Part shown: positions 23,631-36,465 of the stretch, in pieces | Layout of the letters: every line of letters starts with the position of its first letter | Numbering within the stretch: position 1 is the stretch's first letter | Source: Dactylis glomerata | Taxonomy: Eukaryota > Streptophyta > Magnoliopsida > Poales > Poaceae | Reading direction: 5' to 3' | Length of the DNA: 64,000 nt | NCBI GenBank assembly: GCA_007115705.1 | Contig: QXEO01001040.1 | Span: forward strand, 668,693-732,692 | Notes under the pieces: generated by a model | Seen by the model: the letters and a program-made list of their open reading frames with translations, nothing else | The model's database searches: none | Told to the model about the DNA's origin: nothing | Program-made: the position numbers and the translations under genes

Positions 23631-25048
23631 AGTTGGTATCAGAGCCTAGGCTGACTCTAGGAAACCCTAGTTAGCATGGTCGTTAGAAAATGATATCTCT
23701 GATATCACAAGTTTGGTATCAGGACTATCATGACCTTAGGAGACCTTAGTTAGTATGGTCGTTAGCTAAGAAAGTGATATGTTGACAAAAACCTTATTTC
23801 TACAAAAGAGATTTATTTGCTTTGGTACCCAAAGCCCAACTTATACCCCCATCTTATTCACTTCAAATATCTTACACTCTCAACTTATACTCTCAAGAGA
23901 TTTTGACAAAGAATTTATTTACCTCTTTAATTACAAGGTCTTTTCCAATATTTGTTTTACTCTATTCCTCATCTACTTCAAATTAATACTATGGACGATA
24001 TACCAACCTAAGACCGAAGGACTTTTGAATCAAAAGATGAGGGACTCAATATTTTTCAAGACTTCAACCTTGAATGTCAACTACGACCGCTACCATCGAA
24101 AGAGAGTCTCTTCACCTGATCTAGAAATCTTCCAACAAGAGTCAACCCTGTGAGACAAAGACTTCAAGAGCAAAGAGAGAGTGATCAGAAATGAGGAAGA
24201 CCCAACAACCTTTTGACCCACAGGATTTATAGGAAATGCTCAGTTGATTTCATTGAGCTGCCCTTACCTCACGATTATTAAGTGTGCTTAGTACCTTGTG
24301 TGTTTGAATGATTGATTTGTTTTGAGAGGTGTGGCTCATATGCTATCTAGCAACATGTAGCCACCATCCCAACAATTTTTTTTTATATATATAAAATAAA
24401 ATAAAGTAGTTTTGGTCTTTCTAACCCACCATAAACTCTAAAAAATATCAACCCATGTGAGAAACATTTTTAGAACTTTTCCCTCTCATCTACGACCCGT
24501 AATCGAAAACCCATTACTATTGAAGATAACCTCAACATCTGCATGAGGAGGAAGAAACCTTTCCGGAATACCCTGAAGCAACTCTTACAACCTGAAGGCA
24601 CGAAGAGAAGGAAATCAACCATCACGAACCAGCCGTGTACCCGCGAAGTTGCTCCTAGTTACAAAGTAGTATGAACAGGTTGGATCAAGATTTTGGAACA
24701 CAAGTCATCAAGAAGCCGGAGCCACCTTAGTTTCATACTAGTAGTCTTGTTTTATCTCTTTGTGAATCCAGACCTATAATCCACAAGACCTTGTTTTATG
24801 AAGTTCTATGGTTTAAACCTAAAATATTTTGTTTTTGAAAAGTGTGATTGTTTGTTAAAAATGCTATGTGATTGATGAATATGTGTTTTTGGACCATTTG
24901 GCCTTATCCCATTTTGGGTGTACCCAATCTTTCTACCTCGATAGGAATCAATATACACTACATCTCTTATCTGTTAATCTCAGCTCTCAATCTATCTCAA
25001 TCTTAACTTGTGAATCTCGGGACGAGATTCTTTTTAAGGGGGGAAGAT
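23631..25048 (+). other. LARD-like interior 1, non-coding
   Basis: Primer site tggtatcagagc at 23634-23645, with a diverged second copy, tggtatcaggac, at 23714-23725. No retroviral domain. The 124-codon ORF at 23779-24153 has no recognisable product. The region ends with the hairpin and PPT (25012-25048). Confidence 0.85.
25012..25048 (+). promoter_or_regulatory. LARD-like PPT with upstream GGA-loop hairpin (copy 1)
   Basis: gaatctcg-gga-cgagattc is a perfect 8-bp stem with a three-base GGA loop (25012-25030). Five T residues separate it from PPT aaggggggaagat, which abuts the next LTR. Confidence 0.8.
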
Positions 25049-28000
25049 TGTAACAACCCAAATTTTTGGGAAATAGAAATAAATGGATTTATTAAAATAC
25101 CAAATTTTGGAGACAACAAAAACTTTTATTTTGAATACAAGATTAATTTCTTGTCTTTTAAAACTTGTGAATTTGAGCATTTGCTCCCATGCTTCAAATA
25201 AAAAGAGTATGAGAAAGGCTTTTAAAAACAAATCCTTTGAGCCCAAAGTTTTAAATAAAGATTTTTGTTAAATTGAAATAGTTTTCTAACTATTGAATTT
25301 GGTGTATGGTTACATGCTAAACCCATTTGGGTCAATGGCCAAACCAAAATTTAGTCAAGCAATCACAAACAAATAGAAAGGAATCAATAAAATAAACCGC
25401 AACACAAAAACCTAAGTAAGAAAAGAGGAAGTAGTGATCTTAAAAAAATTACCTATTACACTACTTTGCCCTTATATATTAAGCAATATTTGAACTATAC
25501 CATCATGCATCTCTCCACCACAACTAAGAACAAGTTACAAAGAATCAAATACAATAACGTTTGAAACAAAAATCAACTTGGAACTCTATTTAATATTCTA
25601 CCAAAGTTTGAATTCAAATAAGAGGTCATTCCCAACTCCATGTCATCTACAAGAAAACCAACACCTTTGGACCAAGAAAAAACTTTTGCACTTCATATTG
25701 CATGTATGCATAGATGTTTAAAATACGTCTTTTATGATTTCATGTGCATTATTTCTTGTTGTGTGTGGTTAAGATGATAAGGTCCTAACCAGCATAAGCA
25801 TTAGAGAAGTACCACAAGAGCTAAAGAAACCAGAAGCAAAAGAAATAAAGAAATGAAAAGAAAAATTTGATCTAGAAAATGTTATTGACTACCCTACTTT
25901 GGACACTTAAATTAAGCAATCTGTAAATCAATTAAGTGGGTGGTCAGTTGGTTGAGCAAGACCAACCTACATTCTTGCTGGACTAACAATTTTCAAACCA
26001 AAATTCAAATCAGAACCCCACTCAAACATCTGACAAAGTTTGAATCTGAAACAGAGACCATACTTCAAAATTGAAATAAGATTTTTGCAAAACATCATAT
26101 TTCTTCATAACAAAAATATGTTTGGAGTCCTTATCCAATATAATGACCAACCCAATTTGAAAATTTCAAAAATTTGAATTTTTATTTCTTGCGGACATTT
26201 CGTCAAACACCTGGTGGGCATCTGAGCCACTTGTTGCCACTGTTGATCTACAGCGTCCCCGGTCCCCTTCCGTGCCAGCACGCTCGCGACCACCTCACAG
26301 TGCACAGCCGCGCACGCCAGCACGCCTCCAAAGCCGCCGCACCCGCCATTGAAGCCACGCACGCCGCCGGACCCCCCACACTGGCCACCCCGCGCTCGGC
26401 CTCTCCGGCCTATAAAACGAGCACTTGAGCACACCGTCAAACTCACACCACCCACAGCACCTCCCCAGACATCCTCCTCTCCCTCCTATCCCTTCCCATC
26501 GAGCTCGCCGGAGCCGGCCGAGCTCCCAGAGCGCCTCGCGTTCCCGGCGAACCAGGCTGCTTCCCGAGCCACCTCCTGCCCTAGCCGACCGAGGAGAACC
26601 TGGGAAACCTCCTAGACAAGTTCCCGTCGCCCGCTTCTGCCTGCTTCGAGCTCGCCGGCGACGCCGTCCCCGCAGACCACCGCCACGGCCGCCTCTATTC
26701 CCGGCGTTCCCGGCCACCCCTCGAGCTTCCGCGGGTACCAGGCGGAGGAGGAGGAGTTCCTCCACCTTTTCTGCTTCATCACCAACGAGCTCCGCTTCCT
26801 CTACGCCGCTCCCCATCGCCGTCCTCTTCCCAGCACCACCGGTGAGTCCCGGAAGACGACCAGTACGTACGTACCGGTTCGTTCGTCCTGACAGCCGGGC
26901 CCCTTTGGTCAGCCCGGTTACCTTTTTTTTTTCCTTGCCACCCGCCAGTGCAGCCTAACGGGCCGGCCCAGCGTGGACTGTGTGTCCGGCCCGGATTAAA
27001 AAAAAAGGGGATTGTTCGATTTTCGATTTTTGAAAAAACCATTCAGATGCTTGCTTAGATTCAATTTTCCCGGAGTTCTACCAACCCAAATTTAACAAAT
27101 GAAAATGTTCTGGAAACCTTAGAACATAAGCTATCCATTAGAAGTGGTTTCAACACAATTAGATTTACATAATAGTTGCAGTAAAAATAACAAAACAGGA
27201 GCTTTTCCAACTTAGAAAATCCATATCAATTCAAATAAAATTCCTAAAAATATAAATCCAACTTTAGAAATTCACAATTAGTGATACCCATCTGCCTATA
27301 CCATTAGATCTCATTTTTGAACCTTTTAAAGAAAATGCTATTTACCTATATGGTTAAATGGGCAATTGCCATATAGGATCTTATTAAACTCAAACCCATA
27401 ATCAAAATTTTTATGGAACTCTTATTATTAAACCATATTTCCAAATACCTATCTATAAGTATTGATCTTAGCCCATGTGAGCTTGTAGGAAGTATTTGGA
27501 AATTTAATACTACATAGTAGTAATTAGAAACTCAAACTTGCACACCTATCTCAAAATATGGAAATGATATGAAACCAATTCGAATCAACCACATTTCTAA
27601 ATATCAATCTATGACCCCTAATACAAGTCAACTAGGATCTATAGACTCTACTTGTAGATTCAACTTTGATTACTAAATAGTTGCAAACTAGAATTGGCTT
27701 CAATAAAAGAAAAATACTCCAAATCCTATGAATCCTCTTTGGTTGAACCCTAATCTTAAATATCTACATTTGTCCATGACCTTGGTCAATAAGGACTTGC
27801 AGGATATATTTTCATAATCCAAAATAAATAAACCCTACTTAGATACAACCACTCAATCATCTCATCCATCGAAACTCAATGATCTTCAAAACCACTCTCC
27901 ATAGACTTCCTAGATCGCTCCCCTTACCCCAAGTATCCTTATTTGCTTGAGTATGTGTTGCTTGTAAATTGTGTGGTGATTGTATGCTTATTTGATTTTC

Positions 28001-29517
28001 GACGATTAGACGACAACGAGAGTAAGGAGAATGGATCCCGAAGTCAACCAAGTCATGGTGATGGAGACTACACAACCCGAGATGAAGATGAAGAAGACTA
28101 TTTTGACTTTGCCAAGCCAGGCAAGCCATCTTTTGATTCATACTCCCAATGCCTAGTCTTAATATTGCATTCTACTTGTTTTAAGTAAATTGCATGATTG
28201 AATTGCTAGAGTAGAATGATAGAAGAATAGTGATATCTGCTCAACAAGAGCATCAAGTTGAGTTTATCCAGCTCTATTTAGTGGTCATCACTCAATGTAG
28301 TTGCTTAGTCGCTAATAATATTGAGGCCATCTATAAGGGGAACTCTAGTTGAAATTGGTGACTTGAACTTGAAACTTGAATTGGAGCTTGCTCCTACATA
28401 ATGGCTTTATGAAAGAAATTAATCTTGACTAAGAACTATGAAATGTATTTCTCAATGACAACGAGTGATGTACCATGGGAGCCAACCATACCGTACGACC
28501 ACATTACCCCTGAATGGGAAGGGGCTTATTCCTAGCTTGTTTATTTTAGTATGGGAGGTCTTGTTTCATCCTTTATAGAAGCATTCCATGCATGGTTGCT
28601 TCCGAACCAAGTGGTTATTGGAAATTTTCCTTCCTGAAGATTTCCATCCGTCCGGCATCCCGGAGTGGGCAAAACTAGAGGCGCCGGAACGGGGAAATCC
28701 GTGTCTCGGGCTCTAGGGAAGGATCCCATACTAGAGTAGACAAGTGAAAGAGTTTGTTTGATTATCTGAACCCCGCATACCTTGTGTATGACGATCCGTG
28801 GATTTCTCCCGGCAGATGTATCGATTCTTGTGGGTAAAGTGTACCCCTCTGCAGAGGTTTTCAAACTATTCGAATAGCCGAGTCCGCGGTTATGGCCAGT
28901 TGGCAAGCTGTACTTGACTTTTGTCAAGAATGAAAATAACAATGGTGAACCTGGTGAATGACATGAACTGACTTGACTTGACCTTGATGTTGACTCACTT
29001 GAAGTTCTTCTTTAGGTTGAACTTAGCGAACTAAATTTCTTTTCTACCAATGAACATTCTTGGGAAACAAAACTAGCTTTTTGGCAAACTAACCTAGTGC
29101 TTAGTCCACCATATCAACCATGCATATCTCTCTCATCACTTTGTTTATAAGATGGTTTGCGAGTGCATCCAATGTACTCATGGCTGTGTCCCTGGCTATT
29201 AACTTGGCCAGACTTGAAGGAGCAAGATCAAGAAGGAAGGACTCATTGACGACTTTGCGAATTAGGCTCGTTTCCTACTGTCTGCTTTGCCTGTGCGGTT
29301 GAAGCTTGACAATATGGACCCAAAGTGTTATTCCGCTGCATGTTAATGTATTGTAAGGTTTTGGTCTGTGCGACCACCTATGTAATCCCCTTTATTTACT
29401 ATTAATGTCTATGACTGTGATATCAACTACGTTATGTAAATCACAACAATGATTCTGGGATTGTGATGGATTACATAACGGGCACTTCGAATTTGGGATA
29501 AATTCGGGGTCGTCACA
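25049..29517 (+). repeat. LARD-like LTR copy 2 (4469 bp, middle)
   Basis: Nearly identical to copy 1. At 26585 it has C where copies 1 and 3 have T. It lacks the substitutions seen only in copy 3. It serves both as the 3' LTR of interior 1 and the 5' LTR of interior 2. Confidence 0.95.
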
Positions 29518-30935
29518 AGTTGGTATCAGAGCCTAGGCTGACTCTAGGAAACCCTAGTTAGCATGGTCGTTAGAAAATGATATCTCTGATATCACAAGTT
29601 TGGTATCAGGACTATCATGACCTTAGGAGACCTTAGTTAGTATGGTCGTTAGCTAAGAAAGTGATATGTTGACAAAAACCTTATTTCTACAAAAGAGATT
29701 TATTTGCTTTGGTACCCAAAGCCCAACTTATACCCCCATCTTATTCACTTCAAATATCTTACACTCTCAACTTATACTCTCAAGAGATTTTGACAAAGAA
29801 TTTATTTACCTCTTTAATTACAAGGTCTTTTCCAATATTTGTTTTACTCTATTCCTCATCTACTTCAAATTAATACTATGGACGATATACCAACCTAAGA
29901 CCGAAGGACTTTTGAATCAAAAGATGAGGGACTCAATATTTTTCAAGACTTCAACCTTGAATGTCAACTACGACCGCTACCATCGAAAGAGAGTCTCTTC
30001 ACCTGATCCAGAAATCTTCCAACAAGAGTCAACCCTGTGAGACAAAGACTTCAAGAGCAAAGAGAGAGTGATCAGAAATGAGGAAGACCCAACAACCTTT
30101 TGACCCACAGGATTTATAGGAAATGCTCAGTTGATTTCATTGAGCTGCCCTTACCTCACGATTATTAAGTGTGCTTAGTACCTTGTGTGTTTGAATGATT
30201 GATTTGTTTTGAGAGGTGTGGCTCATATGCTATCTAGCAACATGTAGCCACCATCCCAACAATTTTTTTATATATATATAAAATAAAATAAAGTAGTTTT
30301 GGTCTTTCTAACCCACCATAAACTCTAAAAAATATCAACCCATGTGAGAAACATTTTTAGAACTTTTCCCTCTCATCTACGACCCGTAATCGAAAACCCA
30401 TTACTATTGAAGATAACCTCAACATCTGCATGAGGAGGAAGAAACCTTTCCGGAATACCCCGAAGCAACTCTTACAACCTGAAGGCATGAAGAGAAGGAA
30501 ATCAACCATCACGAACCAGCCGTGTACCCGCGAAGTTGCTCCTAGTTACAAAGTAGTATGAACAGGTTGGATCAAGATTTTGGAACACAAGTCATCAAGA
30601 AGCCGGAGCCACCTTAGTTTCATACTAGTAGTCTTGTTTTATCTCTTTGTGAATCCAGACCTATAATCCACAAGACCTTGTTTTATGAAGTTCTATGGTT
30701 TAAACCTAAAATATTTTGTTTTTGAAAAGTGTGATTGTTTGTTAAAAATGCTATGTGATTGATGAATATGTGTTTTTGGACCATTTGGCCTTATCCCATT
30801 TTGGGTGTACCCAATCTTTCTACCTCGATAGGAATCAATATACACTACATCTCTTATCTGTTAATCTCAGCTCTCAATCTATCTCAATCTTAACTTGTGA
30901 ATCTCGGGACGAGATTCTTTTTAAGGGGGGAAGAT
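29518..30935 (+). other. LARD-like interior 2, non-coding
   Basis: Same 1418-bp layout as interior 1. Differences seen by eye: T/C at about 30008 (alters a Leu to Pro in the unassigned ORF), changed T/TA-run composition near 30263, and single changes near 30462 and 30488. Ends with an identical hairpin (30899-30917) and PPT. Confidence 0.85.
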
Positions 30936-33900
30936 TGTAACAACCCAAATTTTTGGGAAATAGAAATAAATGGATTTATTAAAATACCAAATTTTGGAGA
31001 CAACAAAAACTTTTATTTTGAATACAAGATTAATTTCTTGTCTTTTAAAACTTGTGAATTTGAGCATTTGCTCCCATGCTTCAAATAAAAAGAGTATGAG
31101 AAAGGCTTTTAAAAACAAATCCTTTGAGCCCAAAGTTTTAAATAAAGATTTTTGTTAAATTGAAATAGTTTTCTAACTATTGAATTTGGTGTATGGTTAC
31201 ATGCTAAACCCATTTGGGTCAATGGCCAAACCAAAATTTAGTCAAGCAATCACAAACAAATAGAAAGGAATCAATAAAATAAACCGCAACACAAAAACCT
31301 AAGTAAGAAAAGAGGAAGTAGTGATCTTAAAAAAATTACCTATTACACTACTTTGCCCTTATATATTAAGCAATATTTGAACTATACCATCATGCATCTC
31401 TCCACCACAACTAAGAACAAGTTACAAAGAATCAAATACAATAACGTTTGAAACAAAAATCAACTTGGAACTCTATTTAATATTCTACCAAAGTTTGAAT
31501 TCAAATAAGAGGTCATTCCCAACTCCATGTCATCTACAAGAAAACCAACACCTTTGGACCAAGAAAAAACTTTTGCACTTCATATTGCATGTATGCATAG
31601 ATGTTTAAAATACGTCTTTTATGATTTCATGTGCATTATTTCTTGTTGTGTGTGGTTAAGATGATAAGGTCCTAACCAGCATAAGCATTAGAGAAGTACC
31701 ACAAGAGCTAAAGAAACCAGAAGCAAAAGAAATAAAGAAATGAAAAGAAAAATTTGATCTAGAAAATGTTATTGACTACCCTACTTTGGACACTTAAATT
31801 AAGCAATCTGTAAATCAATTAAGTGGGTGGTCAGTTGGTTGAGCAAGACCAACCTACATTCTTGCTGGACTAACAATTTTCAAACCAAAATTCAAATCAG
31901 AACCCCACTCAAACATCTGACAAAGTTTGAATCTGAAACAGAGACCATACTTCAAAATTGAAATAAGATTTTTGCAAAACATCATATTTCTTCATAACAA
32001 AAATATGTTTGGAGTCCTTATCCAATATAATGACCAACCCAATTTGAAAATTTCAAAAATTTGAATTTTTATTTCTTGCGGACATTTCGTCAAACACCTG
32101 GTGGGCATCTGAGCCACTTGTTGCCACTGTTGATCTACAGCGTCCCCGGTCCCCTTCCGTGCCAGCACGCTCGCGACCACCTCACAGTGCACAGCCGCGC
32201 ACGCCAGCACGCCTCCAAAGCCGCCGCACCCGCCATTGAAGCCACACACGCCGCCGGACCCCCCACACTGGCCACCCCGCGCTCGGCCTCTCCGGCCTAT
32301 AAAACGAGCACTTGAGCACACCGTCAAACTCACACCACCCACAGCACCTCCCCAGACATCCTCCTCTCCCTCCTATCCCTTCCCATCGAGCTCGCCGGAG
32401 CCGGCCGAGCTCCCAGAGCGCCTCGCGTTCCCGGCGAACCAGGCTGCTTCCCGAGCCACCTCCTGCCCTAGCTGACCGAGGAGAACCTGGGAAACCTCCT
32501 AGACAAGTTCCCGTCGCCCGCTTCTGCCTGCTTCGAGCTCGCCGGCGACGCCGTCCCCGCAGACCACCGCCACGGCCGCCTCTATTCCCGGCGTTCCCGG
32601 CCACCCCTCGAGCTTCCGCGGGTACCAGGCGGAGGAGGAGGAGTTCCTCCACCTTTTCTGCTTCATCACCAACGAGCTCCGCTTCCTCTACGCCGCTCCC
32701 CATCGCCGTCCTCTTCCCAGCACCACCGGTGAGTCCCGGAAGACGACCAGTACGTACGTACCGGTTCGTTCGTCCTGACAGCCGGGCCCCTTTGGTCAGC
32801 CCGGTTACCTTTTTTTTTCCTTGCCACCCGCCAGTGCAGCCTAACGGGCCGGCCCAGCGTGGACTGTGTGTCCGGCCCGGATTAAAAAAAAAGGGGATTG
32901 TTCGATTTTCGATTTTTGAAAAAACCATTCAGATGCTTGCTTAGATTCAATTTTCCCGGAGTTCTACCAACCCAAATTTAACAAATGAAAATGTTCTGGA
33001 AACCTTAGAACATAAGCTATCCATTAGAAGTGGTTTCAACACAATTAGATTTACATAATAGTTGCAGTAAAAATAACAAAACAGGAGCTTTTCCAACTTA
33101 GAAAATCCATATCAATTCAAATAAAATTCCTAAAAATATAAATCCAACTTTAGAAATTCACAATTAGTGATACCCATCTGCCTATACCATTAGATCTCAT
33201 TTTTGAACATTTTAAAGAAAATGCTATTTACCTATATGGTTAAATGGGCAATTGCCATATAGGATCTTATTAAACTCAAACCCATAATCAAAATTTTTAT
33301 GGAACTCTTATTGTTAAACCATATTTCCAAATACCTATCTATAAGTATTGATCTTAGCCCATGTGAGCTTGTAGGAAGTATTTGGAAATTTAATACTACA
33401 TAGTAGTAATTAGAAACTCAAACTTGCACACCTATCTCAAAATATGGAAATGATATGAAACCAATTCGAATCAACCACATTTCTAAATATCAATCTATGA
33501 CCCCTAATACAAGTCAACTAGGATCTATAGACTCTACTTGTAGATTCAACTTTGATTACTAAATAGTTGCAAACTAGAATTGGCTTCAATAAAAGAAAAA
33601 TACTCCAAATCCTATGAATCCTCTTTGGTTGAACCCTAATCTTAAATATCTACATTTGTCCATGACCTTGGTCAATAAGGACTTGCAGGATATATTTTCA
33701 TAATCCAAAATAAATAAAACCTACTTAGATACAACCATTCAATCATCTCATCCATCGAAACTCAATGATCTTCAAAACCACTCTCCATAGACTTCCTAGA
33801 TCGCTCCCCTTACCCCAAGTATCCTTATTTGCTTGAGTATGTGTTGCTTGTAAATTGTGTGGTGATTGTATGCTTATTTGATTTTTGATGATTAGACGAC

Positions 33901-35404
33901 AACGAGAGTAAGGAGAATGGATCCCGAAGTCAACCAAGTCATGGTGATGGAGACTACACAACCCGAGATGAAGATGAAGAAGACTATTTTGACTTTGCCA
34001 AGCCAGGCAAGCCATCTTTTGATTCATACTCCCAATGCCTAGTCTTAATATTGCATTCTACTTGTTTTAAGTAAATTGCATGATTGAATTGCTAGAGTAG
34101 AATGATAGAAGAATAGTGATATCTGCTCAACAAGAGCATCAAGTTGAGTTTATCCAGCTCTATTTAGTGGTCATCACTCAATGTAGTTGCTTAGTCGCTA
34201 ATAATATTGAGGCCATCTATAAGGGGAACTCTAGTTGAAATTGGTGACTTGAACTTGAAACTTGAATTGGAGCTTGCTCCTACATAATGGCTTTATGAAA
34301 GAAATTAATCTTGACTAAGAACTATGAAATGTATTTCTCAATGACAACGAGTGATGTACCATGGGAGCCAACCATACCGTACGACCACATTACCCCTGAA
34401 TGGGAAGGGGCTTATTCCTAGCTTGTTTATTTTAGTATGGGAGGTCTTGTTTCATCCTTTATAGAAGCATTCCATGCATGGTTGCTTCCGAACCAAGTGG
34501 TTATTGGAAATTTTCCTTCCTGAAGATTTCCATCCGTCTGGCATCCCGGAGTGGGCAAAACTAGAGGCGCCGGAACGGGGAAATCTGTGTCTCGGGCTCT
34601 AGGGAAGGATCCCATACTAGAGTAGACAAGTGAAAGAGTTTGTTTGATTATCTGAACCCCGCATACCTTGTGTATGACGATCCGTGGATTTCTCCCGGCA
34701 GATGTATCGATTCTTGTGGGTAAAGTGTACCCCTCTGCAGAGGTTTTCAAACTATTCGAATAGCCGAGTCCGCGGTTATGGACAGTTGGCAAGCTGTACT
34801 TGACTTTTGTCAAGAATGAAAATAACAATGGTGAACCTGGTGAATGACATGAACTGACTTGACTTGACCTTGATGTTGACTCACTTGAAGTTCTTCTTTA
34901 GGTTGAACTTAGCGAACTAAATTTCTTTTCTACCAATGAACATTCTTGGGAAACAAAACTAGCTTTTTGGCAAACTAAACCTAGTGCTTAGTCCACCATA
35001 TCAACCATGCATATCTCTCTCATCACTTTGTTTATAAGATGGTTTGCGAGTGCATCCAATGTACTCATGGCTGTGTCCCTGGCTATTAACTTGGCCAGAC
35101 TTGAAGGAGCAAGATCAAGAAGGAAGGACTCATTGACGACTTTGCGAATTAGGCTCGTTTCCTACTGTCTGCTTTGCCTGTGCGGTTGAAGCTTGACAAT
35201 ATGGACCCAAAGTGTTATTCCGCTGCATGTTAATGTATTGTAAGGTTTTGGTCTGTGCGACCACCTATGTAATCCCCTTTATTTACTATTAATGTCTATG
35301 ACTGTGATATCAACTACGTTATGTAAATCACAACAATGATTCTGGGATTGTGATGGATTACATAACGGGCACTTCGAATTTGGGATAAATTCGGGGTCGT
35401 CACA
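30936..35404 (+). repeat. LARD-like LTR copy 3 (4469 bp)
   Basis: Carries about ten private substitutions relative to copies 1 and 2, all after about offset 1300 (near 32246, 33209, 33312, 33719, 33738, 33885, 33888, 34539, 34586, 34782) plus one inserted A near 34979. Ends at the TTCAT duplication and the right part of the H 5' LTR. Confidence 0.95.
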
Positions 35405-36343
35405 TTCATCTCCACCATCACCACGCCATACCACTGTAACATCTTGAGTTGGATCTTGTTATATTCTTAGGGGAAACTTTCCCGGTGTTGATTACTCTTG
35501 TAGTTGATGCTATTGAGTGGAACCGTTGAATTAAGGTTTATATTCAGATTGTTATTTACCATTATTTCACCTCTGATCATGATCCATATGATGTCTTGTG
35601 AGTAGTTCGTTTAGTTCTTGAGGACATGGGAGAAGTCAAGATGTTAGTAGTGAATTATTGTTGAGAAATATTTAATGGTTTGATATTGTTGTGGTGCTAT
35701 TTCACTAGTGGTGTCATGTGAATGTCGACTACATGATACTTCACTATTTATGGGCCTAGTGAGATGCATTGTGTATTTGGTTACCAACTGTGGGGTTGCT
35801 GGAGTGACAGAAACCTAAACCTCCGTCGGGAAACCATTGCACCAGGGAGCGTAGGATCTTAGAGTTTAAGGCTGTGGTTAGATTTATCTTAATTACTTTC
35901 TTTTATTTGCGGATGCTTGCAGGGGGGTATAATCACAAGTGTGTATTTATCCTAGTAAGGGTAGTGCGCTAGCACAGATTCACCCCCATAACACCTATCA
36001 AACCAATAAAGACTATTTAGCGATATGAAGCGAAAGCTCTTGACAGAAACTCCCGTGTGTCCTCGAGAACGTTTGGTTATTATAAGTTACACAACCGGCT
36101 TGTCCTTTGCTGAAGAAAGGATTGGGCCACTTGCTGCAATTATTACTACTGTCTTTTATTTACTCGCACTTTATTTATTTGCATTACCAAATACCCCTGA
36201 AAACCCGTTTGCTAGTATTTACAGTGAAACCTTGATCAAAACCACTAGTCAACACCTTCTGCTCCTCGTTGGGTTTGACACTCTTATTTATCGAAAGTAC
36301 TACGATACACCCCCTATACTCGTGGGTCATCAAGACTATTTTC

Positions 36344-36361
36344 TAGCGCCATTGCCGGGGA
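36344..36361 (+). promoter_or_regulatory. H primer-binding site (tRNA-Asp, degenerate)
   Basis: tagcgccattgccgggga matches the tRNA-Asp complement with two G-to-A changes, both explicable by deamination of methylated cytosine on the other strand. A T-rich tract (about 36415-36463) separates it from the gag start. Confidence 0.8.
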
Positions 36362-36465
36362 GTGTAGCGCTATTGAAGAGTGGAATTGGTAAAGGTAACC
36401 GTCACTATGAGTATTGTTTTTATTTTTATTTTTGTCTTTTATTTTTATTTTTATTTTACTCTGCT

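Larger units (their letters stand above)
19163..35404 (+). mobile_element. LARD-like element array: LTR-internal-LTR-internal-LTR
   Basis: Three 4.47-kb LTRs (TGTAACAACCC...GTCGTCACA) alternate with two 1418-bp interiors. The whole array is flanked once by TTCAT (19158-19162 and 35405-35409), and the intact H 3' LTR at 48354-48366 shows the empty site. Each interior starts with an initiator-Met-tRNA-type primer site and ends with a hairpin and PPT, but encodes no retroviral protein. Large non-coding elements with LTRs of this size are known in barley (LARDs such as Sukkula); membership of that family is not established. Terminal sequences and primer site fit the Tekay/Del-type gypsy lineage. 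Confidence 0.93.
18579..36332 (+). repeat. H 5' LTR, split by the LARD-like array
   Basis: Pieces 18579-19162 and 35405-36332 join to match the intact 3' LTR (47772-49286). It opens TGATACGTCCATTTTGCATC and ends tgggtcatca. A GC-rich inverted repeat (ctcacgcacaggg / ccctgtgtgag) lies at about 18848-18897. The 3' copy has a small insertion near 47970 absent here. Confidence 0.93.

Noticed and set aside
19163..35404. Possible assembly duplication of a 5.9 kb unit
   Set aside because: The copies differ by private substitutions and homopolymer lengths, and one TSD pair flanks the whole array, so a real tandem is more likely, although I cannot see reads.
19163..35404. CRISPR-like or satellite repeat
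   Set aside because: The 5.9 kb period is fully explained by LTR plus interior units of a retroelement.
36025..36465. N-terminal extension of the H gag ORF
   Set aside because: The frame upstream of 36466 is LTR, primer site and T-rich leader, and recurs in the 3' LTR (48979).
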